From the NCBI GenBank assembly GCA_963746325.1, contig CAVVBC010000005.1, positions 310,001-374,000 on the forward strand: a stretch of DNA of 64,000 nt. The letters are read 5' to 3'. Under the pieces are notes generated by a model, which was not told the origin of the DNA, searched no databases, and worked only from the letters and a program-made list of their open reading frames with translations. The translations under genes and the position numbers were made by a program. Shown here one piece after another: positions 28,231 through 37,929 of the stretch. This stretch comes from RPQJ01 sp963746325. Its GTDB lineage: Bacteria > Pseudomonadota > Gammaproteobacteria > Steroidobacterales > Steroidobacteraceae. Each line of letters starts with the position of its first letter. The stretch's first letter is position 1.

Positions 28231-29397
28231 TGCGGCTCGCGACTGCGGCACGTCGCATCGATCCGCTCGGCGCGCTGCTGACCGTCACCGGCGCGCTCGC
28301 GCTCTGGCTGTTGCCGCTGGTCGTCTTCAAGGCCAACCGGATCATGCCGGGCGAGGCCCAGGGCCTGCTCGCCCTGCTGCCGGCGTGGGCCAGCGTCGCG
28401 CTCGCGCTCACGCTGACCCTCGTCGCCGCGGTCGCGCTGTTCGGTCGCGATGCGCGTCTGCGCCTGTTCACTGCGTTGGCAGGCATCGTGGCACTGAGCC
28501 TGGCGCTGGCGCATGGGGCCGACCTGCTGACGCCGGCCGACAACCGGGTATTCCGCGTGGCGCCCGGCAGCGGCTTCTGGCTCGTGTTCATCGCCCTCGG
28601 CCTGCTGGCCACCGACGCCCTCACGCGACTCGAGCCGGGTCCTTTGCTGCGCGTCGCGATTCTCGCGGCGTTGCCTGGTCGCGACGCTGCTCGCGCTGCG
28701 GTCAGGCGTGTTCGACGACTTGTCGATCATGCGCGAGTACGCGGTGAATGCAGCGCGGTTCGCGCAGGAGGCCCGGCGCCACCTGCTGCTGGCGCTGGGC
28801 TCACTGCTGGCCGCGGTCATCGTGGCACTGCCGCTGGGCATCGCCTGTCATCGCGAGCCGCGACTGCGTGCGGCAATGCTCGGCACGCTCAACCTGGTGC
28901 AGACCATTCCGTCGATTGCGCTGTTCGGCATCCTGATGGCACCGCTGGCCGCACTCGCGCTCGCGGTTCCCGCACTCGCGTCGCTGGGGGTCAGTGGCAT
29001 CGGCGCCGCACCCGCGGCGATCGCGCTGTTTCTTTATTCGCTGTTGCCGATCGTCGCCAATACCGTCGTCGGCCTCGGTCGTGTGCCCGCGGCCACCGTC
29101 GATGCCGCACGCGGCATGGGGCTCACCGGCGGGCAGGTGCTGCGCGCGGTCGAGCTGCCGCTCGCCTTGCCGACGATCCTCACGGGCATCCGCATCGTGC
29201 TGGTCCAGAACATCGGCATGGTGACGATCGCGGCACTGATCGGCGGCGGCGGCTTCGGTGCCTTCGTTTTCCAGGGGATCGGCCAGACCGCGATCGACCT
29301 GGTGCTGCTCGGCGCGATCCCGACGATCGTGCTCGCCTTCTCCGCCGCGGTCGTGCTCGACGCCGTGACCGACCTCACTCGCAGGGTGCCGCGATGA
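28230..29397 (+). CDS. yehY: Betaine ABC transporter permease, long form (one frameshift)
   Basis: Inner-membrane permease with several N-terminal membrane helices (FLAVWLLP-like segments to about residue 140), then an OpuB-type core. The core has LGSLLAAVIVALPLGI, NLVQTIPSIALFGIL, GLGRVPAATVDAARGMG (coupling-helix region) and NIGMVTIAALIGGGGFG. The N-terminal and core parts are in different frames, joined by removing one base near 28668-28674. This gives 388 residues, the length of E. coli YehY. The start overlaps the osmF stop (TGATG). The gene ends in an ATGA overlap with the ATPase gene. Confidence 0.87.
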
Positions 29398-30335
29398 TCC
29401 AGATCGAAAAGCTCTGCAAGCGCTATGGCGACGCCGTCGTGGTCGACGACGTCTCGATGGTGATCGAGCCGCGGACCATCACGACCATCGTGGGCACGTC
29501 GGGTTCCGGCAAGTCCACGCTGCTGCGGATGATCAACCGGCTGGTGGAGCCGACCTCGGGCCGCGTCCTCATCGACGGCAACGACACGACCGCCGAACCC
29601 GCGCACCTGCTGCGCCGTCGCATCGGCTACGCCATCCAGGGCCTCGGCCTGTTCCCGCACCGCACCGTCGCCGACAACATCGCCACCGTGCCGCAACTGC
29701 TCGGCTGGGCGCAGGATCGCATCGACGAGCGCGTGACCGAGCTGCTGCAGCTCTTCCAGCTCGAGCCGGCGGTCTATGCCGGCAAAGTTTCCGCACGAGC
29801 TGTCGGGCGGGCAGCAGCAACGCGTGGGGGTGGCCCGCGCGCTGGCGGCCAAGCCCAATGTCCTGCTGATGGACGAGCCGTTCGGCGCGCTCGATCCCGA
29901 TCATCCGCACCAAGGCCCAGGACGACCTGCTCGGCGTCCAGCGCAAGCTCGGCACCACGGTGATTCTCGTCACGCACGACATCGACGAGGCTTTCCGGCT
30001 CGGCCACCGCGTGGCGGTGATGAGCCAGGGCCGCCTGCTGCAGCACGACCGGCCCGCAGCGCTGATCACGCACCCGGCGGACCCGTTCGTGTCGCAGCTG
30101 ATCGGTGCGGACGACAAGGCGCTCAAGCTGCTGTCCCTCATCCAGGCCGGCGCGGCGGCGGTCGCCCGGCAGCGTCGAGGGCCCCGCGCTGCCCGCCACC
30201 GCTTCGTTGCGCGACGTACTGGCCGAACTGCTCTGGCGCGGCGCAACCGGCGCCAACGTCGAGGCGGCAGACGGCACGCCCGTCGGGCACATCACGCTGA
30301 CGTCCATCCTCACGCGCGGGCGCGCGCCCGCATGA
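29394..30335 (+). CDS. yehX: Betaine ABC transporter ATP-binding protein (three frameshifts)
   Basis: ATPase of the OpuCA/YehX type. Walker A GTSGSGKST, Q-loop YAIQGLGLF, signature ELSGGQQQRV, Walker B VLLMDEPFGALDP and switch His in VTHDIDEA are all present, but in three frames. A fourth segment, the C-terminal CBS-like piece ATASLRDVLAELLWRG, is in yet another. Dropping one base at each of 29784-29786 (AAA), about 29899 and 30164-30166 (CCC) gives a continuous 312-residue protein, close to E. coli YehX. All three are simple one-base insertions, so I suspect sequence error rather than decay. Coupled to both neighbours by ATGA overlaps. Confidence 0.85.
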
Positions 30336-31069
30336 CTCTGCTCGGGCTCGGTACCCGCATTGCGGTGGGTGGGCTGCTGCTGGCGTTCCTGGTCGCGCCG
30401 CAATGGTTTGCGCCCGTGTTCGCGCCGCTCAACGAGTTCGGCGCGCCGCCGATCTACGACCAGGGCAACCTGCTGGAGCTCGCGGTCTCGCACCTGCTCA
30501 CGGTACTGGTGGCGGCGGCGGCCAGCACGCTCGTGGCCGTCGCCCTCGGGATCTTCGTCACGCGGCCGGCCGGCGCGGCCTTCCTCCCCCTGTCACGCAC
30601 CCTCGTCAACGTCGGCCAGACCTTCCCGCCCGTGGCCGTGCTGGCGGTCGCCGTGCCCCTGGTGGGCTTCGGGCAGGCGCCCACGCTGATCGCCCTGTTT
30701 GCCTACGGCCTGCTGCCGATCTTCGAGAACACGATTGCCGGGCTCGAAAGCTGCCCACGCGCGGTGCTCGAGGCGGCCGACGGCATGGGGATGAGTCGCT
30801 GGCAACGCCTGCGCCGGGTCGAGGTGCCGTTGGCGCTGCCGCTGATCATGGAGGGCGTGCGGCTCTCGCTGGTGATCAACGTGGGCACCGCCACCCTCGG
30901 CTCGACCGTGGCGGCGAAAGGGCTAGGCGAGGTCATCATCGCGGGGCTGCTGTCGAACAACACCGCGTTCGTGCTGCAGGGTGGCCTGGTCACGGGCCTC
31001 ATGGCCATGATCCTGTACGACGGCCTGCGGCTCGCCGAGCAGCGCTGGATACCGCTGGCGCGGATCTGA
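30332..31069 (+). CDS. yehW: Betaine ABC transporter permease, short form
   Basis: An intact 245-residue permease with about five membrane helices. The OpuB-type permease core includes LVNVGQTFPPVAVLAVAVPL, IFENTIAGLESCPRAVLEAA (coupling region) and GTATLGSTVAAKGLGEVII. Length and position match E. coli YehW, the last gene of yehZYXW. It is the only one of the four transporter genes here without a frameshift. Start ATG 30332 overlaps the ATPase stop by 4 bp. A desaturase gene follows after 78 bp on the same strand. Confidence 0.9.
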   Translation: MTLLGLGTRIAVGGLLLAFLVAPQWFAPVFAPLNEFGAPPIYDQGNLLELAVSHLLTVLVAAAASTLVAVALGIFVTRPAGAAFLPLSRTLVNVGQTFPPVAVLAVAVPLVGFGQAPTLIALFAYGLLPIFENTIAGLESCPRAVLEAADGMGMSRWQRLRRVEVPLALPLIMEGVRLSLVINVGTATLGSTVAAKGLGEVIIAGLLSNNTAFVLQGGLVTGLMAMILYDGLRLAEQRWIPLARI

Positions 31070-31147
31070 GCGCAGCCGTCTCACGCCACGGCGCGCTTTG
31101 CTAAGATCGTGGGCACCGTACGCCCGCAGCGGGCGCGGGCGAGAACG

Positions 31148-32104
31148 ATGAGCACCGCCGCGACCGACCTCGAACCGCCCCGCATCGACACCGCCGTCGT
31201 GCCGGCCATCGAGTGGCCGACGATTGCGCTGCTCGTCTTCGCGTATGGCGGCTGGCTCAGGCTCACGCTGGCTTATGGCGAGTGGCCGACCTGGATCGTC
31301 GCACCCTGTGTGGCGGTGCTGCTCACGCTGCACAGCTCGCTGCAGCATGAAATCCTGCACGGCCATCCGACGCGCTCGACGGCTGTCAATCGCCTGTTCG
31401 GCCTGCCGCCCTTGTCGTTGTGGATTCCCTACGATCGCTACCGACGGTCGCACCTGGTCCACCACATCAACGATCGCCTGACCGACCCGCTCGACGATCC
31501 GGAATCCAGCTACCTGCTGCCGGAGGACTGGCAGCAACGATCGCCGCTGGCGCGCTGGATCTTCCAGGCACAACTGACGCTGGCGGGTCGCATGCTGATC
31601 GGCTCCTGGTGGCGGATGGCGGCCTTCCTGACCGCCGAGGCGCGGGCCTGCCGGCGCAACGAGCCCGGCGCGCGCGTCGCGTGGCTCACGCACCTGTTGC
31701 TGTGCGTGCCGGTCGTCTACTGGATCACCGTGGTGTGCTCGATCCCGCTCTGGTTCTACGTCGTGGCGATGGTGATCCCGGGCAACGCCATCCTGTTGAT
31801 CCGCTCGTTCGCCGAACACCGTGCGCGGGCGACGACACCTGAACGCACGGCCATCGTCGAGAAATCGTGGGTGCTCGGGCCGCTGTTCCTGTTCAACAAC
31901 CTGCATGCGCTGCATCACGCCGAGCCGCTCCTGCCCTGGTACCGCTACAACGAGCGTTACCGGGCGACACGCGCGCAATTGCTGGCGCAGAACGCCGGGC
32001 TCGTCTACTCGACGTACTTCGACGTTGCGCGGCGCTTCCTGTTCACCATGCACGACCAGCCGCAGCATCCGCTGGGGCGTGCACCGAGCCTGCGCCGACA
32101 GTAG
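31148..32104 (+). CDS. Fatty acid desaturase-family membrane di-iron protein
   Basis: A 318-residue membrane protein with the three His boxes of the desaturase/hydroxylase family: HEILHGH, HLVHH and HALHH, plus an isolated EHRAR after the last membrane pair. Membrane segments lie near residues 25-42, 50-67, 180-200 and 205-222. Members desaturate acyl chains or hydroxylate alkanes, and some act on other hydrophobic or amine substrates. Its position between a betaine transporter and a Rieske/MttB operon suggests a role in amine or lipid-headgroup metabolism rather than ordinary lipid desaturation (inference). ATG 31148 follows GCGGGCGAGAAC. It is convergent with the PhnD-like gene. Confidence 0.85.
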   Translation: MSTAATDLEPPRIDTAVVPAIEWPTIALLVFAYGGWLRLTLAYGEWPTWIVAPCVAVLLTLHSSLQHEILHGHPTRSTAVNRLFGLPPLSLWIPYDRYRRSHLVHHINDRLTDPLDDPESSYLLPEDWQQRSPLARWIFQAQLTLAGRMLIGSWWRMAAFLTAEARACRRNEPGARVAWLTHLLLCVPVVYWITVVCSIPLWFYVVAMVIPGNAILLIRSFAEHRARATTPERTAIVEKSWVLGPLFLFNNLHALHHAEPLLPWYRYNERYRATRAQLLAQNAGLVYSTYFDVARRFLFTMHDQPQHPLGRAPSLRRQ

Positions 32105-32138
32105 AGCTCAGCCGCGCAGGCCGCACCGGCCGCCGACC

Positions 32139-32957
32139 TCACGCGGGCAATGGATACCCGGCGAGCCGTGCTGCGCGATCCCAGGCGAGCGTGCGCTCGT
32201 AATCCACCGCGCTGACCGGGGCGAACCCGTCGAGCAGCAGTTCATCGGCGAGTGGCCTGAACCATGCCTGCCGTGCGGCATCCGCGAACGCCTGCCGCAG
32301 CGCCTCGATCGTCGCGGCCGGCGTCGTGGCGCTGGCCACGAAGGCCGGCAGCGTGGCGGTCGCGGTCGACAGCCAGCACGCGGACGCCGCGGGTGAGTTC
32401 GGGCTGGTGGCGCGCAATCAGCATGTGCCAGTAGGCGTCCAGGGGACCGACGTCGATGCGCCCGTCGCGCACGGCATCCAGGATCGCGCGTGCGGTGACC
32501 AGGTTCGGCACCATCTCGCGGTACAGCGTGGGCCGTGTCGCCGTGCGGTACTGCAGCAGGTGGTGGCGGAACGCATTGAAGCCCGAGTGTGAGTGCTCGA
32601 CGGTCCAGCCCGCGCGACCGCCGAACGTGTCCTCGAGCGTGGCCCAGGGTGAGTCCGCGCGTACGATGAGATCCGACCGGTAGAGCGGCCGCCCCTCGGC
32701 CCACGGCGCGCGCGGCACCGGTGCGGCAATCGGCGTGACGTCGGCGAGTTGCAGCGCGACGGGATAGCCGCACATGAACACGCAGCCGAGATCGCCGCGT
32801 CGCCACAGGTCTTCGAGCGGCTGCGGCGCGGGATAGGGAACGTACTCGAGGCTCGACTCCTGCGGCCTGCGTGACGCGCTCGAGCAGCGTGCGCCAATGC
32901 GGACTCGACGGCAGGCGTCACGGAATACATCCGGGCATTCATGATCAGTGAAGTCAT
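32139..32957 (-). CDS. PhnD-like periplasmic solute-binding protein (three frameshifts)
   Basis: Substrate-binding protein of the phosphate/phosphonate (PhnD, PF12974) type. Segments in order, each in its own frame: MTSLIMNARMYSVTPAVES; HWRTLLERVTQAAGVE; LEYVPYPAPQPLEDLWRRGD through LGCVFMCGYP, FGGRAGWTVEHSHSGFNAFR and GRIDVGPLDAYWH; then ATLPAFVASATTPAATIEAL to LAGYPLPA. Removing one base near 32899-32903, 32849-32853 and 32368-32372 gives 271 residues. There is no obvious signal peptide, and no permease or ATPase gene is adjacent, so it may work with a distant transporter or as a cytoplasmic binder. It is last in the minus-strand operon, 22 bp after the MttB-family gene. Confidence 0.8.
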
Positions 32958-32979
32958 GCGGGATGCCAGCGGACTCGCC

Positions 32980-34519
32980 TCACACCGGGGCGCCCAGTTC
33001 GGCTGCGCGCCGGGCATACGAACTCGTCGATGGCTGCACGCACGGCCGGATCGAGCGGGGGCGCCTCGTATTCCTCGAGCAAGCGCTGCCAGATGCCGGT
33101 GGCGCGCTGCGTCGCGTTGCGGGCGCCCGCCTCCGTCCAGTTCTCGAAGTTCGACCAGTCGGACAGCAGCGGCCGATAGAACGCGGTCTCGAAACGAGCC
33201 AGCGTATGCGCCGTGCCGAAGAAGTGCCCGCCCGGCTCGACGCCCTTGATGGCGTCCACGGCCAGGTCGTCGTCGCTGAAGGATATGGGCCGCAGGATTT
33301 CGGCCCAGCCCCGCAGCATCTCGGCATCCACGACGATCTTCTCGAGCGAGGCGACGAGTCCGCCTTCGAGCCAGCCGGCAGCGTGGTTGACCAGGTGGCT
33401 GTGACTGAGGATCGCGGCCTGCAGCGAGAACGCGGTCTCGTACGTCGACTGCGCGTCCACCGCAGGCGAGGCGTTCACGGCACTGGTGCGGACCGGCACG
33501 CGCAGGCGGCGGCCGATCTGCGCAGTGGCGAGTGCAGCGTGCACGTACTCGGGCGTGCCGAACGCCGGCGAGCCCGTGCGCATGTCGACGTTCGAGGTAA
33601 AGCCGCCCATCACGCAGGGCGCGCCCGGCCGAACCAGCTGGCACAGCACGATGATCGCGAGCGCTTCCGCCGTCTGCTGCGCGAGCGCGCCCGCCAGCGT
33701 GATCGGCGCCATCGCCCCCATCAGCGTGAACGGAGTGATGACCACGCACTGCCCGTGGCGCGCCATGATCATGATGTTGTCGAGGATCTCCTCGTCGACG
33801 CGACGCGGCGAGTTGACGTTGGTCACCGTCATCAGCGTCGGCCGTGCCGCGAGATCGTCGATCGAGCAGCCGTGCTCGATGGCCGACATGGCGAGCGCGT
33901 CCTCGGCCTGGATGGCACCCACCCCGCGCGCTGCCCACACCGTGTCCGCGCACTCGATGTGAGCGCGGTACGCGGCCAGGTGACGCACCGGCACCGGCAC
34001 GTCCACCGGCTCGACCACGATTCCGCCCTGCCAGTGCAGCACGCCCAGCTTGTGCGTGAGCTTGAGAATGTCGCGAAACGAGGCGATGTCGCCGAAACGG
34101 CGGCCGCGGTCGGCGTCGCTGGCATTGGGCGCGCCATTGACGGGACCGAAGTTGACCGTGCGTCCGCCCACGTGCAGGTGGCGCAGCGGATTGCGCGCAT
34201 GCAGCACGAACGACCCCGGAGCATGCGCGAGCTGCGCTTCGACCAGGTCGCGGCCGAGGCGCACGACCTGCGTGTCTTCGTCGACGATTGCGCCGGCGGC
34301 GCGCATGAGCGCGCGGGCCGCTACGCTGCGGATCTCGAGGCCCGCTTCTTCCAGCACACGAAACGCAGCGACCAGGATGCGCTCGACCTGCTCGGCCGTC
34401 AGGATCTCGAGCGGCGACCATGGCACTTCGAGCCGGCCGAGCGGCGCCAGCACGGGACCTGTGGAACGTGGCGTGCGGGCCGCGGCGCGACGCCGTGTCG
34501 GCGGGATGATTTCGCTCAT
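32980..34519 (-). CDS. MttB-family (trimethylamine methyltransferase superfamily) protein, second copy (frameshift at C-terminus)
   Basis: A 512-residue MttB superfamily member without a pyrrolysine codon. Family blocks: LTAEQVERILVAAFRVLEEAG, LHVGGRTVNFGPVNGAPN, VITPFTLMGAMAPITLAGAL, LVRPGAPCVMGGFTSNVDM and a C-terminal GHFFGTAHTLARFETAFYRP. Known relatives transfer a methyl group from a quaternary or tertiary amine to a corrinoid protein; none is encoded nearby. The read frame runs past DEFV. Dropping one base near 33015-33019 gives the family-like end DEFVARRAAELGAPV and stop at 32980. Its start overlaps the PNPOx gene stop (ATGA), so it is translationally coupled. Confidence 0.87.
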
Positions 34520-35169
34520 GGCCCGGGGTTGCTCCCGTCGACGTCGAGGCGCTGCAACCGGCGTGTCAGCTCGGCAACCTGCGCCGTGAGCTCGAGAATC
34601 GTCCGGTCCTTGGCCGCGATCACGGCTTCCATCTCGGCCAGGTCGACCCGCTTCGGGATGTGCTGGGGACAATTCGCGTCCCACGCCGACAGGCTGAACA
34701 TGAACACCTGCTCAGGGTGCGCCCGGTAGCCGTCCGGCATGAGGGACTCCACCAGCGCGGCATCCCCTTCGACGAACCAGGCCTTCCCCCACAGCTTGAA
34801 CCGTCTGCGTCGCATGTAATCCATCAGGAAGATGAACGCACGCGGGTTTTCTGCCAGGTTGCCCTGCGAGATGTATTGCCGGTTGCCCTTGAAGTCGACG
34901 AAGGCAAGAGTCGTCTCGTCGACCACGCGCAGGAAGCCGGGCGGTCCGCCGCGATGCTGGATGTACGGCTGCCCGGCAGCGTTGGCCGTCCCGACGTAAA
35001 TGCTGTTCTGCTCGGCGATGAAGGCTGCGAGCGCGGGGGTGATCGTCGTCGACCAGCCCTCGCCCTCTTCCATTCGCGAGTAATTGTCCCGCGACCCCTT
35101 GCGGGCCTGGATCGCTTTCACCGCCGGCGTGAAGGCGACGTCGCTCGCGTAGAGCAGGTCGTCCGACAC
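34516..35169 (-). CDS. Pyridoxamine 5'-phosphate oxidase-family FMN protein
   Basis: A 217-residue split-barrel flavoprotein. IAEQNSIYVGTANAAGQPYIQHRGG is followed by DFKGNRQYISQGNLAENPRAFIFLMDY, typical of FMN-binding PNPOx-like proteins rather than true PdxH. The C-terminal 40 residues (AEMEAVIAAKDRTILELTAQ) are likely coiled coil. Members are oxidoreductases or flavin sensors, so it could supply electrons or protect the pathway, but that is a guess. GTG 35169 shares a base with the amidohydrolase stop (TAGTG), and its own stop overlaps the MttB-family start. Confidence 0.85.
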   Translation of the reverse strand: MSDDLLYASDVAFTPAVKAIQARKGSRDNYSRMEEGEGWSTTITPALAAFIAEQNSIYVGTANAAGQPYIQHRGGPPGFLRVVDETTLAFVDFKGNRQYISQGNLAENPRAFIFLMDYMRRRRFKLWGKAWFVEGDAALVESLMPDGYRAHPEQVFMFSLSAWDANCPQHIPKRVDLAEMEAVIAAKDRTILELTAQVAELTRRLQRLDVDGSNPGP

Positions 35170-36431
35170 TAGAGCGCCGCGCCTTCGAGGACGATCCTGC
35201 CGTCGCTCACGACGAAGCGCGGCTCGAAGAACGTGCGACTGTCCGTGAGCGGATCGCCGTCGTAGACGACGAGATCGGCTTCCATTCCTACGCGAACGCT
35301 GCCGGTGCGGGCTTCGATGCCCAGCACGCGCGCGGCGTCCAGCGTCGCCGCCGTGATCGATTCGAGGGGCGTGAAACCCACGTGCTCACGCAGCATCGCG
35401 ATCTCGTGCGCGATCCGGATGCGGCCGGTGTCGTCCTTGTCGGCGTAGCTGCCATCGGTCGCCGCGGCGATCGTGACGCCGAGGGCGTGCGCCTTGCGCA
35501 CGGCGGCGCGCAGCGGACCCATCATCGACTGGGTGCGCAACTGCAACGCCACGTCGTCGGCCGAATTGCCCTGCGGATCGCCGAGCGGACTCATCACGGC
35601 CAGGGTCGGGACGAAGTACGTGCCGCGGCGCTTCATCTCCGCGAGGGTCTCGTCGTCCACCCAGGTGCCGTGCTCGATGCTGCGGACGCCGGCGCGCACC
35701 GCGGCCGCGGCCCCTTCGCGAGCGTGTGCGTGCGCAGCGACGAACAGGCCGTTCTTCGCTGCCTCCGTCACCGCGGCACGCATTTCGTCCTCGGTGAGCT
35801 CCGGCTTGCGGGGATCGGTGCTGGCGAGGCCGGCACGCTCGCTGGCGCCCACCTTGATCACGTCGGCGCCGACCGCGATGAACGCCCGCGTCGCTGCCCC
35901 GATACGATCCGCACCGCGCAGCTCGCCGCCGATCGCCGCACCGAACTGCGGGTAGGCGACGAAGAATGCCATGCCCGGTTGCGGACGGATGTGGCCCGGC
36001 GAAACCAGCATCTCGGGCCCCGGCACGTGGCCGGCACGGACGAGGTCGCGCGTGCCCAGCGCCTGTCGGTTCGTGTCGCCCAGCACGCGGGTGGTCGTCA
36101 CGCCCGACTGCAGCGCGCGCAGCGCCGCGGCCGGGGATTCGATGTGCGAATGCGCGTCGATCAGGCCCGGCAGCAGGTAGCGACCGCCGAGGTCGACGCG
36201 CCGCACGTCCGGCGTGGCAGCCGTCGCACGCGCCTCGATCGCCGTGATCTTGCCGTTGCGCACGCTGAGCGACAGGCCCGTGCGCGGGGCCGCGCCGGTA
36301 CCGTCCACCAGCGTGACGTTGACGAGATCGAGGTTCTGCGCCACGGCAACGAGCGGGCTCGCGATGAGAGCCCCCAGCGCGAGGCTGCGCAGCGCCGCTC
36401 GCAATCGCCGGCGTGGATGGTGATCGTTCAT
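35169..36431 (-). CDS. Metal-dependent amidohydrolase (imidazolonepropionase-like), exported
   Basis: A 420-residue amidohydrolase with a signal peptide (LALGALIASPLVAVAQ). The metal-site motif GLIDAHSHIE lies near residue 90, VAAHAHA and RSIEHGT provide further His ligands, and AATDGSYAD the catalytic Asp. The C-terminal strand VGMEADLVVYDGDPL is typical. Relatives include Xaa-Pro dipeptidases, prolidases and lactonases; in this operon a peptide, lactone or amide precursor of the amine substrate would fit (inference). It lies between the second Rieske gene and the PNPOx gene in the six-gene minus-strand operon. Confidence 0.87.
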   Translation of the reverse strand: MNDHHPRRRLRAALRSLALGALIASPLVAVAQNLDLVNVTLVDGTGAAPRTGLSLSVRNGKITAIEARATAATPDVRRVDLGGRYLLPGLIDAHSHIESPAAALRALQSGVTTTRVLGDTNRQALGTRDLVRAGHVPGPEMLVSPGHIRPQPGMAFFVAYPQFGAAIGGELRGADRIGAATRAFIAVGADVIKVGASERAGLASTDPRKPELTEDEMRAAVTEAAKNGLFVAAHAHAREGAAAAVRAGVRSIEHGTWVDDETLAEMKRRGTYFVPTLAVMSPLGDPQGNSADDVALQLRTQSMMGPLRAAVRKAHALGVTIAAATDGSYADKDDTGRIRIAHEIAMLREHVGFTPLESITAATLDAARVLGIEARTGSVRVGMEADLVVYDGDPLTDSRTFFEPRFVVSDGRIVLEGAAL

Positions 36432-36526
36432 GCGCTGCCCCCGGTCCCGTTGCGAACGATCGCTGACGATACGGGAAAGAGCGAGACCCGACCACTCGCC
36501 CGGATTCGCGGTGAACAGCGCGTGTT

Positions 36527-37914
36527 ACGCGCCAGGAGACGCGTCGGCACAGGTAGCGATCGAGGGCCTGGTGAAAGTGGCGGATGCGAACTTCCTGGTA
36601 GGCCCCCAGCTGGACGCGGCCGGTGGCCGGACGCCAGCAGGCCCTCCTGCACGAACGGCATGTTGCTCATGTCCTGGTCGATCACGGCCCGAGGATCGGC
36701 AACTCGGTGGCATCCGACCACGGCTGATCGTCCCGCAGCCAGTGCACCCCGACGGGCGGCGGCCGCGGCTGTCCGCGCGGTGGCCGCTTCAGGATCATCA
36801 CTTCCATGATGCACGAGCCGACATCGCGTCCGTCCGGGCGCCAGCGATAGACGATGTTGGGCGCGAACCCGCCCCAGGGCGCGAAGTTGGGAAAGACGTT
36901 GTAGACCAGCGCGTCGAGCGTCTCCGCGTCCGTCGCCCGGTCGAAATCGCCCTCGAACGCACGCTGGAAGGCACGCCGGTTCAGGTCGCCGAGCAAGGCC
37001 CGCGGCCCGCGGGCCGCATCGGCATCGATGGCGCCAAGCGCACCCGGCTTGCGCCCCATGAGTTGCAGCATGCCATCGAGCGTCTGCTGCGGCGCCACGC
37101 GCGCCTGCACCGAGGTGCGGGCTCGGCGCGCCGAACGCGGCAAGATTGCGGCTGACGTGGTCGCCGAAGACGTCGTACTGCGAGTTGGCGTCGGCGATGA
37201 GCGGCAGGATCTGCGGGTGCGTCGCGATGACGTGATACGACTCCATGAACGCTTCCTGCGCCACCTTCCAGTTGCAGCGGATGCGCTTGGCCACATGCAC
37301 GGCCTTCCAGCAGTCCTCGAGCCGCCAGCGCTCGAAGTGCCGCGGCAGCACGTCAAGGTACTGCTCGAGCGGCATGGCCGCGGGGTCCATGTTGACGAAA
37401 ACGAACCCGCCCCACGTGCCGACGCGCGCCTCGGGCAGGCGCAAATCGCCGTCGGCGACGTGCTCGAAATCCCAGCGACAGGGAACGGAACGCACGCTGC
37501 CGTCGAGCTGCCAGCTGAAGCCATGGAACGGGCAGCGGAAATGTTCGACGTGCCCGTCCGCGAGCAGCAGCTTGCGGCCGCGGTGCGTGCAGGAGTTGTG
37601 CAGTGCCCGGATCGATCCGTCGGCCTGGCGGGTGACCAGCAGCGAGCGGCCGACGATGTCGTAGACGATCGTGTCACCCGGCTGCCGGCAACTCTTCCTC
37701 GCGACAGGCCATCTGCCAGGTGCGCGGCCACATGCGCTCTGCTTCCAGGTCGAAGAACGCCTGTGACGTGTAGCGGGAGGCGTCGAGCGGTGCGTTGCCC
37801 AGATCGCGCAGCGAGCGCTCGCGCAAGGAATCCGGCACAGGCCGGCTGTCACGGTCGAGGTAGTCCTGGTAGCTCGCGGCACCCTGGCGGGGCGCCCGGC
37901 GGCTTGTTCGACAC
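36527..37914 (-). pseudogene. Rieske non-haem iron oxygenase alpha subunit, broken by about five frameshifts
   Basis: Aromatic-ring-dioxygenase-type protein readable only across four frames. GTG 37914 starts VSNKPPGA, then come RQGAASYQDYLDRDSRP, EELPA|AGDTIVYDIVG, the Rieske centre CTHRGRKLL...FRCPFHGFSW, and the iron site NWKVAQEAFMESYHVIATHP. Further on are LVYNVFPNFAPWGGFAPN and MSNMPFVQEGLLASG. One-base insertions are inferred near 37895, 37678, 37120 and 36618, and a one-base deletion near 36682. The exact C-terminus, near 36527, is not resolved. The residue three before the first iron His is Glu (ESYH). It starts 15 bp after the first Rieske gene, so both are in one operon. It may be a true pseudogene or a victim of local sequence error. 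Confidence 0.8.
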
Positions 37915-37929
37915 GGCGATCGACCCGGC

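Noticed and set aside
16055..34519. Pyrrolysine-encoding amber codon in either MttB-family gene
   Set aside because: Both genes read through the catalytic region without an in-frame TAG.
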